Source: DATHTC01 sp963746805 (GTDB lineage Bacteria > Actinomycetota > Thermoleophilia > Gaiellales > Gaiellaceae). Taken from it: a stretch of 64,000 nucleotides of DNA. The position numbers were made by a program, and so were the translations under genes. Positions 9,116-23,345 of the stretch are shown here, piece after piece. The notes beneath the pieces were generated by a model. The model saw only the letters and a list, made by a program, of their open reading frames with translations, did not search any database and was not told where the DNA came from. Where the stretch lies: the NCBI GenBank assembly GCA_963746805.1, contig CAVVCQ010000001.1, forward strand, positions 434,001 to 498,000, in the 5' to 3' direction. The stretch's first letter is position 1. Each line of letters starts with the position of its first letter.

Positions 9116-9187
9116 TGGGGACGAATCGTCACGCTCTTGCCACGATCGACACGTCCACTCTTGCCGTGAACCAGGGACAGTCCCTTG
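9116..9187 (+). repeat. REP-like element, copy 1 (inverted relative to copy 2)
   Basis: This stretch opens with TGGGGACGAATCGTCACGCT and closes with AACCAGGGACAGTCCC. The reverse complement of 11909-11985 has the same landmarks in the same order: GGGGACGATTCGTGACGCT, then TCGACACG, then GGGGACAGTCCC. The two copies therefore face each other across lon and the HxlR gene. Copy 2 lies directly before a RAYT-type transposase. Confidence 0.6.
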
Positions 9188-9229
9188 CATTGGGTACCTA
9201 CGCACCGCGGCGATAGTAGGTGCAATTTG

Positions 9230-9242
9230 TATACTTGCTGCA
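9230..9242 (+). promoter_or_regulatory. lon promoter -10 box and probable transcript start
   Basis: TATACT at 9230-9235 is the best -10 match in the window and stands out in an AT-richer patch. It ends six bases before an in-frame ATG at 9242. A second in-frame ATG at 9272 has a good Shine-Dalgarno (AAGGGAGG, 9258-9265). A transcript starting near 9242 could be read leaderless or from the second start. Confidence 0.5.
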
Positions 9243-9271
9243 TGAGTGCAGACACAGAAGGGAGGCGGACG

Positions 9272-11546
<2,275 letters not shown>

Positions 11547-11563
<17 letters not shown>

Positions 11564-11864
11564 CTGCGAGCCGATGCCCGAGGAGGTCCGCCGAGCGGCG
11601 GGCCTCCTCGAGCGGCGCTGGCTCCTCTCGATCCTCTATGCCGCTCACTCGGGTGCGCTGCGGTTCAACGAGTTCAAGCAGATCCTCGTGTCGGTTCCGC
11701 CGCGAACCCTGGCGCAGCGCTTGACAGAGCTCGAGGAGGCGGGGGTGCTCGAGCGACGCGTCCTCCCGACGCGCCCGCCGGCGGCGGAGTACCGCCTCAC
11801 GCAGAAGGGCGAGGAGCTCGGGCAGCTCGTCGAAGCCCTGCGGCGCGCGGCGGCGGCGATCTAG
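11547..11864 (+). CDS. HxlR/MarR-like winged-helix transcriptional regulator
   Basis: 105 residues. The body matches the HxlR type: a helix LLERRWLLSILYAAHSGALR, NEFKQIL, then RTLAQRLTELEEAGVLERRV and the wing AEYRLTQKGEEL. The start at 11547 overlaps the lon stop; an alternative ATG at 11574 would remove the CRSC segment, which resembles the N-terminal Cys of redox-sensing HxlR proteins. Translational coupling to lon suggests a shared message. Target genes are not evident. Confidence 0.8.
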
Positions 11865-11908
11865 CCGCACGCGCAAGGCCGAATCGGCGGCGCGTCCCGA
11901 GCCCGAAA

Positions 11909-11985
11909 ACCAGGGACTGTCCCCGGGTTCTCGGCCCGAGCAGCCGTGTCGACCGAGCCGAAAGCGTCACGAATCGTCCCCAGAG
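11909..11985 (-). repeat. REP-like element, copy 2, next to the RAYT gene
   Basis: On the plus strand it reads AACCAGGGACTGTCCCCGGG ... GTGTCGACCGA ... AGCGTCACGAATCGTCCCC. It is an inverted, diverged copy of the element at 9116-9187. It lies about 40 bases upstream of the transposase start, the usual place for a repeat mobilised by a REP-associated tyrosine transposase. Confidence 0.6.
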
Positions 11986-12022
11986 GCGGTCGACGCGCCC
12001 GGTCGCCCGTACCGTCGAACCC

Positions 12023-12505
12023 ATGCCCCGGATCCCGCGCCGGTTCCTCCCCGACGGCGTCTACCACGTCACCACCCGAGGCGTCGACGGCTGCGCGGTC
12101 TTCCGCGACGACGCCGACTACCTCGGCTTCCTCACCCTCCTCCGAGACGTCGCGACCGCGCAGCGCTGGCACGTGATCGCGTTCAGTCTCATGCCGAATC
12201 ACGTCCATCTCGTCCTCGCCTGCACGCGCCAGGCGCTCTCCGACGGCCTCCGCCACCTCAACGGCGTCCACGCCCAGCGCTTCAACCGCAAGTACGCCCG
12301 CCGCGGCCACCTCTGGGGCGACCGCTTCGCGAGCCGCCTGATCGACACCGACGCCTACCTCACCGTTGCCGTCGAGTACGTGCTCGACAACGCCGTCCGC
12401 GCCGGCCTCGCGCGCACCCGCGCCGCCTACCGCTGGCACGCCGCCCGCCCTGCGCAACACCCGAGCCTGGACGAACACACGTTCGACGGATACACTTCGT
12501 TCCCG
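12023..12505 (+). CDS. REP-associated tyrosine transposase (RAYT, Y1_Tnp family), no own stop codon
   Basis: From ATG 12023 the protein shows the Y1 transposase layout: RRFLPDGVYHVTTRGVDG at the N-terminus, the metal-binding HUH-type motif in MPNHVHLVL, and LWGDRFASRLI followed by VEYVLDNAVRAGL, typical of RAYTs. A TACCGT box ends seven bases before the ATG. The recognisable domain ends near 12450. No in-frame stop occurs before uvrA starts at 12507, and the frame stays open through uvrA. Either a base is missing or the natural C-terminus overlaps uvrA. The end given here is where uvrA begins, not a real stop. Confidence 0.75.
12472..12485 (+). promoter_or_regulatory. LexA (SOS) box upstream of uvrA
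   Basis: CGAACACACGTTCG is a perfect match to the Gram-positive/actinobacterial LexA box CGAAC-N4-GTTCG. A -10-like TACACT follows at 12491-12496, so LexA bound here would cover the -35 to -10 area of the uvrA promoter. The box lies inside the 3' part of the RAYT reading frame. Confidence 0.85.
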
Positions 12506-12506
12506 C

Positions 12507-15344
<2,838 letters not shown>

Positions 15345-15347
15345 CCG

Positions 15348-15710
15348 CTAGCCCGTTCCGCCGCGGCCGCCCTCCTCGAGGACGGCCAGGCAGCCCGCCT
15401 TCGCGGCTTCCCGCTGGTCGGCGGGGTAGTCCGCCGCGACGGCCTCGGCGACCTTGTCCGCGTCGGCGTCGACGCCGTACTGGATCGCGAGCTGCTCGAG
15501 CGGCAGATTCACGCAGATGTTCCCGGCCTCGTGGTAGGTCGGGTCGTTCTCGACGCCGGGTGCCTGGGCGTCCTCGCCGGCCTGCTGCTCGCCGAGCTCG
15601 CCGGCCTCGGTCTCGGCCGAGCCGCCGCCGGAGCCGGGGCCGCTCGTGCTGCCGCAACCGGCCAGCGCCAGGGCCGCCACGAGGAGCGAGAGGAGCAGGA
15701 GGACCCGCAT
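15348..15710 (-). CDS. Putative secreted lipoprotein, unknown function
   Basis: 120 residues. A lipoprotein signal is clear: MRVLLLLSLLVAALALAGCG, with the lipobox LALAGC, then a Ser/Gly/Glu-rich linker and a small helical domain (VNLPLEQLAIQYGVDADADK) with one more Cys pair. ATG 15708-15710 is preferred over a start 13 codons upstream because it gives a proper signal peptide and a TACAGT box (15720-15725, minus strand) lies nine bases upstream. Convergent with uvrA, three bases between the stops. Confidence 0.75.
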   Translation of the reverse strand: MRVLLLLSLLVAALALAGCGSTSGPGSGGGSAETEAGELGEQQAGEDAQAPGVENDPTYHEAGNICVNLPLEQLAIQYGVDADADKVAEAVAADYPADQREAAKAGCLAVLEEGGRGGTG

Positions 15711-15775
15711 CAGGCGGCCACTGTAGCGCCTCCCGCGGGGCAATTGCACGCGCCCGCCACGGTAGGCTCGAGCGC

Positions 15776-16420
15776 GTGACGACCGACGGCCGGGTGACGC
15801 TCTCGAGCGAGCGCGACTGGTGGCTGCGCACCCTCCTCGTGCTGCAGGCGCCGCACGCCGTGTTCGTCCATTTGCGGGACGACTCGGACGACGCGGCCGA
15901 GGCCCGGCAGGAGCCCGTCACCGCGATCGTGTTCCTCGCCGGGATCGCCGGCGTGCTGGCCACGACGGTCGCGGGGAGGCTGCTCGACGACCCCGTGATC
16001 GACGCCGTGACCATCGCGGTCTGGGCCGTCATCGGCGGAGGCTTCTACGGCATCGCCTCGTACTTCGGGATCGGCGTGCTCGTGCTCCTCGGAGCGAGCC
16101 TCGCCGGCTCGGTCGGGTCGTACCGGCGCGCACGCCACACGCTCGCGTTCGCCTCGGTTCCCATCGCGCTGACGCTGGTCGTCTGGCCGGTCCGCCTCTC
16201 CCTGTACGGGACGGACGTGTTCCGCAGCGGCGGGGCCGACGGGGACGGCGACGTCGTCTTCGACCTGATCGTCGCCGGCGCCGTGGCCTGGTCGGTCGTC
16301 CTGCTGGCGATCGGGAACCGCGCCGTGCACGACTGGAGCTGGCCGCGTGCGGCCGCGGCGACGGCCCTGCCGGCCGCCGCGCCGGCGCTCGCGTACGCCG
16401 CGTTCGCCGGGCTCGTCTAG
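15776..16420 (+). CDS. YIP1-like multi-pass membrane protein
   Basis: 214 residues from GTG 15776. A soluble N-terminus (SSERDWWLRTLLVLQAPHAVF) is followed by five or so hydrophobic segments, as in bacterial YIP1-domain proteins, whose function is unknown. A TAGGCT box at 15763-15768 ends seven bases before the start. The stop TAG shares a CTAG with the convergent panB stop. Confidence 0.6.
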   Translation: MTTDGRVTLSSERDWWLRTLLVLQAPHAVFVHLRDDSDDAAEARQEPVTAIVFLAGIAGVLATTVAGRLLDDPVIDAVTIAVWAVIGGGFYGIASYFGIGVLVLLGASLAGSVGSYRRARHTLAFASVPIALTLVVWPVRLSLYGTDVFRSGGADGDGDVVFDLIVAGAVAWSVVLLAIGNRAVHDWSWPRAAAATALPAAAPALAYAAFAGLV

Positions 16421-17314
16421 ATCTCGGCCCGCGTGGCCGCGTCGCGGAAGGCCGCGAGCTCCTCCTCCGGCATCGCGTAGGTGTGCCGCTCCTCCGGGAA
16501 CGCGCCGCTGCGCACCTCGGCCACATAGGCCTCGAGCGCGCGCCGGATCTCGCCCGCGAGCTCCGCGTACTGCTTCACGAACCGCGGCGCGTGCCCCTCG
16601 TAGAGGCCGAGGAGGTCGTGCCAGACGAGCACCTGGCCGTCGGTCGCCGCGCCCGGCGCCGATCCCGATCGTCGGCACCTCGAGGAGCTCGGTGACGTGC
16701 TGCGCCACGGGCGCGGGCACGGCCTCGAGCACGATCGCGAAGCAGCCGGCCGCCTCGAGCGCGAGCGCGTCCTCGACGAGCCGCCGCGCCTTCTCCGCCG
16801 TCCGGCCCTGCGCCTTGAAGCCGCCGAGCATCGTCGCCGACTGCGGCGTCAGCCCGATGTGGCCCATCACCGGGATGCCGGCGCCGACAATCGCGCGCAC
16901 GCGCGAGAGCATCGGGCCGGCGCCCTCGAGCTTGACCGCGTCCGCGCCCGCTTCCTTGACGAACCGGATCGCGTTCTCGAGCGCCGTCTCGTCCGAGACC
17001 TGGAAGGAGCCGAAGGGCATGTCCGCGATGACGAGAGGCCGCCGCGCGCCGCGCGTGACCGCACGCGTGAGGATCAGCATCTCGTCGACCGTGGCGGGGA
17101 CGGTCGAGTCGTGGCCGAGGACGGTCATCGCCGCCGAGTCGCCGACGAGGATCAGCTCCACGCCCGCGCCGTCGGCCAGCCGCCCGCTGGGCGCGTCGTA
17201 GGCCGTGACCATCGTGATCCGGTCGCCGCGTCGCTTCATCTCGAGCAGCTCGGGCAGGGCGAGCTTGCCCGGGGCCGGGGTCCCGGGGGCGGGCGTGCGG
17301 GGACGGGTCGTCAT
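16417..17314 (-). CDS. panB: 3-methyl-2-oxobutanoate hydroxymethyltransferase, one frame break near 16645
   Basis: PanB makes ketopantoate from 2-oxoisovalerate and methylene-THF, the first committed pantothenate step. Visible motifs: ITMVTAYDAPSG, VGDSAAMTVLGHDSTVPAT, the metal and substrate residues of KLEGAG and VMGHIGLTPQ, then EVPTIGIGAG. Right after this the frame shifts by +1 (one extra G/C near 16645) and continues as ATDGQVLVWHDLLGLYEG and the normal C-terminus. panB is a single-copy biosynthetic gene inside an intact operon, so a consensus error is the likely cause. Its ATG overlaps the panC stop (ATGA). Confidence 0.9.
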
Positions 17315-18078
17315 CGCTCCTCTCCTTCCAGGGGGACGTTGTCGATCAGGCGCGTGCCGCCGACGCGCACGGCGGCGGCGAGAACGGGTGGGTCGAACGG
17401 GGCCACCTCGACGTAGTCGACCTTCAGGCCGTCGAGGAGCTCGCGCGCGCGCGCGGGGTCCCGCGTTGCGAGCGCCCGCGGCAGCGCCAGCGCGGCTTCC
17501 CGCTCCGCGGGCGAGAGCCGTGCGTTGCGCGACGAGAGCGCGAGGCCGTCGGCGTCGCGGACGGTGGGTACCACCCGGATCTCGAGCTCGTGGGCGAGGT
17601 CGAGGTCGCGCACCATCCGGCGCACGACGGCCACCTGCTGGGCGTCCTTCTGGCCGAAGTAGGCCCGGCGCGGCCGGACGAGGTGGAAGAGCTTGAGGCA
17701 GATCGTCGCGACGCCGCGGAAGTGACCGGGGCGGACCGCGCCCTCGAGCGCGGAGCCGAGCTCCTCGACGTCGACCCAGGTCTGGAACCCGGGCGGGTAG
17801 AGCTCGTCCGCGGCCGGCGCGAACAGGACGTCGACGCCGGCCTCCGCCGCGATCCGCTCGTCGCGCTCCGGGTCGCGCGGGTAGGCACCGAGGTCGCGCG
17901 GGTCGTCGAACTGGGCCGGGTTGACGAAGAGCGAGACGACGACGACGTCGTTCTCCGAGCGCGCGGCGTCGAACAGCGCTCGATGTCCCTCGTGGAACGC
18001 GCCCATCGTCGGGACGAGCCCGATCGACCCGGGCCCGAGCGCGTCGCGCAGCTCCGCGGCGGTCCGCGCTACACGCAC
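17311..18078 (-). CDS. panC: Pantoate--beta-alanine ligase
   Basis: 255 residues. PanC condenses pantoate with beta-alanine using ATP. Motifs: GLVPTMGAFHEGHRAL, VVVSLFVNPAQFD, the pantoate site around GHFRGVATICLKLF, YFGQKDAQQ, and ALSSRNARLSP (KMSKS-like). The GTG start at 18078 is the only start that keeps RTAAELRDAL at the N-terminus, and it overlaps the DUF2520 stop by 10 bases. The gene is followed directly by panB. Confidence 0.95.
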   Translation of the reverse strand: MRVARTAAELRDALGPGSIGLVPTMGAFHEGHRALFDAARSENDVVVVSLFVNPAQFDDPRDLGAYPRDPERDERIAAEAGVDVLFAPAADELYPPGFQTWVDVEELGSALEGAVRPGHFRGVATICLKLFHLVRPRRAYFGQKDAQQVAVVRRMVRDLDLAHELEIRVVPTVRDADGLALSSRNARLSPAEREAALALPRALATRDPARARELLDGLKVDYVEVAPFDPPVLAAAVRVGGTRLIDNVPLEGEER

Positions 18079-18735
18079 GCGGCCGTCACCTCCGCCAGGG
18101 CGTCGTACATCGGCTCGAGCTCCGGTGCGGTCGCCCGGATCGCCTCGCGATGGCGCTCGACCGTCTCCCAGTCGCCGCGGGCGATCGGCCCGGTGAGCTC
18201 GAACCCGTTCTCGATCGTCCGTCGCATCAGCGGGTCGAGCGCCTCGGGCGGCGCGCCCGCCTCCTCGAGCAGGCGGCCCGCGGCGCGGCGGAGGGCGACG
18301 AGGTAGCTCGCGGCGATCGCGGCGCCGGCGTGGTAGAGCGGACGTGCGTCGTCGGCGAGCGGGAACGGGCGCAGGCCGAGCGTCTCGGCGAGCCAGTACG
18401 CGACGTCGGCCGCCTCCTGCGACTCGGCGGTGACGGCGGCCCACGCGCCGTCGAGCTGCTCGGGCCCTCGCGCGCGCGTGAACGTCTGAAGCGGGTGCAC
18501 GGCGAAGCGGCGCTCGTGCGGGTCGAGCGCGGCGAGCGTCGTGGCGCCGCTCACGTGCGCCATCCAGGGCCCCGGCTCGACCCCCGCCGCGACCTCCGCG
18601 ATCGCGCGGTCGGGGACGCAGAGGAGGACGACCTCCGCGCCGGTCGTCCACGAGGCTGACGCCGCGCTCGCGCAGCCTGGCGGACACCGCCGATCCGACG
18701 CGGCCTGCGCCGATCACCTGGATGGTCTCGATCAT
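18069..18735 (-). CDS. Rossmann-fold DUF2520 protein, one frame break near 18645
   Basis: N-terminal NAD(P) loop IQVIGAGRVGSAVSARL, then after a single +1 break (extra base near 18645) GAEVVLLCVPDRAIAEVA, HVSGATTL, FAVHPLQTF and a helical C-terminal domain (GAAIAASYLVALRRAAGRLL). This is the Rossmann-like plus DUF2520 architecture, related to ketopantoate reductase and prephenate-dehydrogenase-like folds. It heads the panC-panB operon with coupled start and stop codons. No classical panE is in the window, so supplying the ketopantoate reductase step is possible but unproven. Confidence 0.85.
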
Positions 18736-18788
18736 CTCGTGCTCCAGTTCCGTTCCGGATACCGGGCACCGCGAAGTGTAACCGTGGG

Positions 18789-19424
18789 CTAGAAGCGGAG
18801 TCCCTCGCCGCGTGCGAGCAGGCGGACGGTGTCGGCCAGGATCGCGAGGTCGGTCGCCAGCAGGCGCGTGGGGGAGAGGGTGCGCAGCCGCTCGACGTAC
18901 TCGAGGTCGAGATCGCTCCCCTTCACCGGTCGGTCGCTGTCCTTCTGCACCTGCGCCGGCCCGGTCAGCCCGGCCACGACGTGGTCGCGGTACTCGAGCC
19001 CCGCCTCGCGCTGGGCGACGACCATCGGCACGGGCCACGGGCGCGGCCCGACGAGGCTCAGGTCGCCGCGGAGCACGTTGAGGAGCTGCGGCAGCTCGTC
19101 GAGATACCAGCGCTTGAGGATCCGGCCCGACCAGGTGAGGTTCGCCTCGTCCGCCTCGGCGAGCCGCGCATACGAGCCCTCGGAGCGGACGCGGGCGAGC
19201 GCGTCCCGCCGCAGGGTGCGGAACTTCAGCAGGTCGAACTCGCGGCCGGCCGAGATCCGGCGCTCTCGGTAGAGGAGCGGCCCTCGGTCGCCCGGCCGGC
19301 GGAGCATCCCGACGACCGTGAGCACCGTGGCCGCGACGGACACGGGCGCCGTCGCGAGGAGGAGCGCCGCCGCCACGGTCGCGTCGAGCGCGCGCTTGGC
19401 GGCCGGGTACGGCACGTCGGGCAC
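18789..19424 (-). CDS. Bacterial sugar transferase (polyprenyl-phosphate glycosyl-1-phosphate transferase type)
   Basis: 211 residues: one N-terminal hydrophobic segment (TVAAALLLATAPVSVAATVL), then the catalytic core of WcaJ/PglC-type enzymes: PLLYRERRISAGREFDLLKFRT, RILKRWYLDELPQLLNVLRG, DLSLVGPRPWPVPMV and AGLTGPAQV. Such enzymes start surface polysaccharide synthesis by moving a sugar phosphate to undecaprenyl phosphate. It lacks the N-terminal multi-span domain of long family members. A CACAAT box lies seven bases before the start. No other glycan genes adjoin; the nearest are at 34.5-37 kb. Confidence 0.9.
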   Translation of the reverse strand: MPDVPYPAAKRALDATVAAALLLATAPVSVAATVLTVVGMLRRPGDRGPLLYRERRISAGREFDLLKFRTLRRDALARVRSEGSYARLAEADEANLTWSGRILKRWYLDELPQLLNVLRGDLSLVGPRPWPVPMVVAQREAGLEYRDHVVAGLTGPAQVQKDSDRPVKGSDLDLEYVERLRTLSPTRLLATDLAILADTVRLLARGEGLRF

Positions 19425-19464
19425 GGCGGGGATTGTGGAGGCGGCGCGTGGTAGCGTCCACGAC

Positions 19465-19668
19465 GTGCCGATCTACGAGTTCGTGTGCATGGAGTGCGAG
19501 TCGCACTTCGAGGAGCTCGTCCGCCTGGGCGAGGACGCCGACTGCCCCGACTGCGGCGCCTCCAACGTGCGGCGCCAGGTCTCGGTCTTCGCCGCCCACG
19601 GCGTGAGCGAGTCCCCGAGCTTCGGCGGCGGCGGTTGCTGCGGCGGCAGCTGCGGCTGCGGTCACTGA
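19465..19668 (+). CDS. FmdB-type zinc ribbon protein
   Basis: 67 residues from GTG 19465: PIYEFVCMECESHFEELV with Cys 8/11 and CPDCG with Cys 27/30 form the zinc ribbon of the FmdB/CxxC_CxxC_SSSS family. The C-terminal tail is Gly/Cys/His-rich (GGGGCCGGSCGCGH), which may bind more metal. A TAGCGT box (19452-19457) ends seven bases before the start. Role unknown. Confidence 0.8.
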   Translation: MPIYEFVCMECESHFEELVRLGEDADCPDCGASNVRRQVSVFAAHGVSESPSFGGGGCCGGSCGCGH

Positions 19669-19709
19669 CCCCTCGGAAGCCGTCCGGCGAGCGGCCTAGA
19701 CTGACGGCC

Positions 19710-20387
19710 GTGGACGCCGTGTCCCGTGCCGCCGATCTCCGGGCACTCGATGAGGCCGTGTCGGCCTGTGAACGGTGCCGCCTCGCCGCGGGACGGACGC
19801 AGGTGGTCTTCGGCTCGGGGCATCCCGATGCCGACCTGATGTTCGTCGGCGAGGCGCCCGGCTTCCACGAGGATCAGCAGGGCGTGCCGTTCGTCGGCCA
19901 GGCGGGGAAGCTGCTCGAGCGGCTCCTCGCCGGGATCGGCCTGACGCGCGGCGACGTCTACATCGCGAACGTCCTCAAATGCCGTCCGCCCGGGAACCGC
20001 GACCCGCAGCCCGACGAGATCGAGGCGTGCGAGCCGCACCTGTTCCGCCAGATCGAGCTGATCCGGCCCACCCTCGTGGCGACGCTCGGCAACTTCGCCA
20101 CGAAGCTCCTCTCGGGCAAGCCGCAGGGGATCACGCGCGTGCACGGGCAGGAGCAGCAGGCCACGCTCGGCGGCAACACCGTGACGCTGTACCCGCTCTA
20201 CCACCCGGCCGCGGCGCTCTACACGCCGGCGATGCTGAAGGTGCTCGAGTCGGACTTCGCCCGGATCCCCGCGCTCCTCGCGGGCGCCGACGCAGCGACC
20301 GCTCCCGCCAGTCCGCAGGCGGCTCCTGAGCCCGCGCCGCCGGTCGCGTCCCGCGAGCCCGACGCGGTCCAGCTCGGCCTCTTCTAG
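19710..20387 (+). CDS. Uracil-DNA glycosylase family 4 (iron-sulfur type)
   Basis: 225 residues. Family-4 features: CERCRLAAGRTQVVFGSG, the active-site motif GEAPGFHEDQQGVPFVGQ (about 47-64), NVLKCRPPGNR and the C-terminal YPLYHPAAAL. Cys 20, 23, 91 and 107 are placed to hold the 4Fe-4S cluster. The enzyme removes uracil from DNA at the start of base excision repair. The C-terminus has a Pro/Ala-rich tail ending in QLGLF. The GTG at 19710 follows a TAGACT box by seven bases, so the message is probably leaderless. Confidence 0.93.
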   Translation: MDAVSRAADLRALDEAVSACERCRLAAGRTQVVFGSGHPDADLMFVGEAPGFHEDQQGVPFVGQAGKLLERLLAGIGLTRGDVYIANVLKCRPPGNRDPQPDEIEACEPHLFRQIELIRPTLVATLGNFATKLLSGKPQGITRVHGQEQQATLGGNTVTLYPLYHPAAALYTPAMLKVLESDFARIPALLAGADAATAPASPQAAPEPAPPVASREPDAVQLGLF

Positions 20388-20559
20388 CCGTCCGGAACCG
20401 ATGCCGATGCCTCGCGCGTATGGCGCGGCCGTTGCTTAACGCCCGCTCCATCCAATTCACGTCCCGCTAACAAACGCGTGCGGTCTGCGTCTAACTGCGC
20501 CGGAGAGGTAAAGGCGGCTGCCCGTCGGGGGTCGCACTTTCGAAAGGAGTCACACAGGC

Positions 20560-22176
20560 ATGCACAAAAGGTTCCTGCTCGCGATGGGCGCGTTCGCCCT
20601 CGCGGCAAGCCTGCTGGCGACGAGCGCCGCTGCGGCGCCCGAAGTCAAGAAGGGCGGGACGCTGAAGGGGATGTTCGCCACGGACGTCGACTTCATCGAT
20701 CCGTCGCTCGCGTACTACGTGCACTCATGGCAGATCATGGGTGCCGTTGGCGCGAACCTGCTTCGGTTCGCCGACGCGGGAGGCTCGGCTGGTTCTCGCC
20801 TCGTTCCGGAGGTCGCGACCGGGTTCCCGCGCATCTCGAACGGCGGCAAGACGTACACGTTCACGATCCGCCCGGGCTTCCGCTTCTCGAACGGGAAGGC
20901 CGTCACCGCGGACAGCTTCAAGTGGGCGATCGAGCGGGCCGTCAACAACCAGCAGCAGTCGCCGGCCGGCCCGTTCGTGGCCGACATCGTGGGCGCCCAG
21001 GCCGTCCTCGACGGCAAGGCCCGGTCGGTCGCCGGTGTGACCGCTCGCGGCAACACGCTGACGATCCGCCTCGCGCGCAACGCGCCGGACCTGCTCACCC
21101 GGCTCGCCATGCCGTTCTTCGTGGCGATGGATCGCCAGCTCCACCCGATCGACGCGAAGGGCATCAAGGCTCCGATGCACGGTGCGGGCCCGTACTACAT
21201 CCAGTCCTGGACGCCGAACTCGCGGATGATCGTCGTGCGCAACCCGTACTACAAGGGCAAGCGCCCGGCGAACGTCAACCGGATCGAGTACGAGGCCAAC
21301 GTCAACCTCGACGCTCAGGTGCTGCGCATCCGCGCAGGGCAGGCCGACTTCGCGGCCGAGGGCGTCTCGCCGTCGGCTCACGCCGACCTCGCGCGGCAGT
21401 TCGGGATCAACAAGGGCCGGTACCAGGTCCGCCAGGTCCCGACCACGCGTTACCTCGCGATGAACACCACCAAGGGCCTCACGGCGAACGCCAACGTCCG
21501 CAAGGCCGTCAACTGGGCGATCGACCGCCAGGCGATGGTCGCGCAGCGCGGCTACCTCGCCGGGAAGCGGGCCGACCAGATCCTGCCGCCCGGTATCCCC
21601 GGGTTCCGGGACGTCAACGTCTACCCGCTGCGGTTCACCGAGGGGAACCTCAACAAGGCCAAGCAGCTCATGGGCGGCCGCTCGGGCAAGTTCCTGCTGC
21701 TCCACGGCAACACCGCGGCTCCGCGGGCCGAGGGGCAGATCGTGAAGTTCAACCTGTCGAAGATCGGTATCGACGTCGAGACCCAGGCGCTCGCAACGGG
21801 CCCGCTCGTCGCCAAGGCCGGCGCCCGCGGTGAGGACTTCCAGGGGATCATCATCGGGTGGCACGCGGACTACCCGGACCCGAACAACTTCGTCGACATC
21901 CTGTTGAACGGGAACAACATCCGCGAGGCCAACAACAACAACTACGCGTACCTCAACGTGCCGGCACTGAACCGGCGCATGGAGGCCGCGTCCACGCTGA
22001 CCGGTGCGAAGCGCTACGCGACGTACCAGAAGCTCGACCTCGACATCACGAAGAACTACGCGCCGTGGGCGTCGTACATGTACTCGAACAACCGGGACTT
22101 CGTCTCGGCGAACGTCGGTTGCTACCAGTACCACCCGACGTACTCGATGAACCTGGCGACCGCCTGCGCCAAGTAG
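20560..22176 (+). CDS. ABC transporter substrate-binding protein, peptide/nickel (SBP family 5) type
   Basis: 538 residues with a Sec signal peptide (FLLAMGAFALAASLLATSAA). The fold markers are those of DppA/OppA proteins: KKGGTLKGMFATDVDFIDPS, YTFTIRPGFRFSNGKAV, AGPYYIQSW and RKAVNWAIDRQAM. There is no lipobox Cys, unusual for a binding protein in an organism without an outer membrane; anchoring must be by other means or the protein is released. Strong Shine-Dalgarno (GAAAGGAG, 20540-20547). A strong hairpin separates it from the two ATPase genes downstream, and no permease genes are present. Confidence 0.93.
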   Translation: MHKRFLLAMGAFALAASLLATSAAAAPEVKKGGTLKGMFATDVDFIDPSLAYYVHSWQIMGAVGANLLRFADAGGSAGSRLVPEVATGFPRISNGGKTYTFTIRPGFRFSNGKAVTADSFKWAIERAVNNQQQSPAGPFVADIVGAQAVLDGKARSVAGVTARGNTLTIRLARNAPDLLTRLAMPFFVAMDRQLHPIDAKGIKAPMHGAGPYYIQSWTPNSRMIVVRNPYYKGKRPANVNRIEYEANVNLDAQVLRIRAGQADFAAEGVSPSAHADLARQFGINKGRYQVRQVPTTRYLAMNTTKGLTANANVRKAVNWAIDRQAMVAQRGYLAGKRADQILPPGIPGFRDVNVYPLRFTEGNLNKAKQLMGGRSGKFLLLHGNTAAPRAEGQIVKFNLSKIGIDVETQALATGPLVAKAGARGEDFQGIIIGWHADYPDPNNFVDILLNGNNIREANNNNYAYLNVPALNRRMEAASTLTGAKRYATYQKLDLDITKNYAPWASYMYSNNRDFVSANVGCYQYHPTYSMNLATACAK

Positions 22177-22203
22177 CGCAGACGGCTCAGGAGTCACGGT
22201 GAC

Positions 22204-22233
22204 GGAGCGCCGGCCCTACGGGGCCGGCGCTCC
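22204..22233 (+). terminator. Strong hairpin between binding-protein and ATPase genes
   Basis: A perfect 13-bp stem (GGAGCGCCGGCCC / GGGCCGGCGCTCC) with loop TACG and no long T tract. It can act as a partial terminator or as a 3' end stabiliser, giving more binding-protein mRNA than ATPase mRNA. Confidence 0.75.
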
Positions 22234-22326
22234 TCACTTCGCAAACCAGGACCGGCCGCGACCGTCGTATACAGTTGCGCCGCCGGGCCGGCGGCGTTCC
22301 GAACTCCCTATCCAGGACCAACGCGA

Positions 22327-23345
22327 GTGACACTTCTCGAAGTCAACGACCTGCGGACGCATTTCAAGACCGACGACGGCATCGTCAAGGCCGTCGACGG
22401 GGTCAGCTTCTCGATCGAGAAGGGTCAGACGCTCGGCATCGTGGGCGAGTCGGGCAGTGGGAAGTCCGTCAGCTGCCTGACGATCATGGGCCTCAACCCG
22501 CCGTCGGCCATCGTCAGCGGCGAGGCGCTCTTCAAGGGCGAGGACCTCGTGACGGCGGACTCGAAGCGCCTCCGCGACGTGCGCGGCAACGACATCGCGA
22601 TGATCTTCCAGGACCCGATGACCTCGCTGAACCCGGTCCACACGATCGGGCGGCAGCTCGTCGAGGCGATCATGCTCCACCGGGACGTCACGAAGAAGCA
22701 GGCGGGCGCGCGTGCGCTCGAGCTGATGAAGGCCGTGGGCATTCCCCGCGCCGATCGGCGCATCGGCGACTACCCGCACCAGTTCTCGGGCGGCATGCGA
22801 CAGCGCGTGATGATCGCGATGGCGCTGATCAACGACCCCGACCTGCTGATCGCCGACGAGCCCACCACGGCACTCGACGTGACGACGCAGGCGCAGATCC
22901 TCGCGCTGATGAAGCGCCTGCAGCAGGAGTTCGACAGCGCGATCCTCATGATCACGCACGATCTCGGCGTCGTCGCCGAGGTCGCCGACGACGTGCTCGT
23001 CATGTACGCCGGCAACGTGGTCGAGAACGGACCGGTGCGCGACATCTTCCACGCGCCGCACCATCCGTACACGTGGGGCCTGCTCGGGTCGCTGCCGCGG
23101 CTCGACGACGACCCCGAGCACCGCCTCACCCAGATTCCCGGCCAGCCGCCCTCGCTGCTGCGCCCGCCGTCCGGCTGCCGCTTCCATCCGCGCTGCCCGT
23201 ACGTGATGGACGTCTGCCGCTCGGAGTTCCCCGAGCTGAAGCCGGTGCCCGGCGACGCGTCCCACGAGCAGCGGTGCTGGCTCGACGAGGACACGAAGCG
23301 CCGCGAGGCCGAGAAGCTGCTGGCGAGCACGATGGCCGGGGCGTC

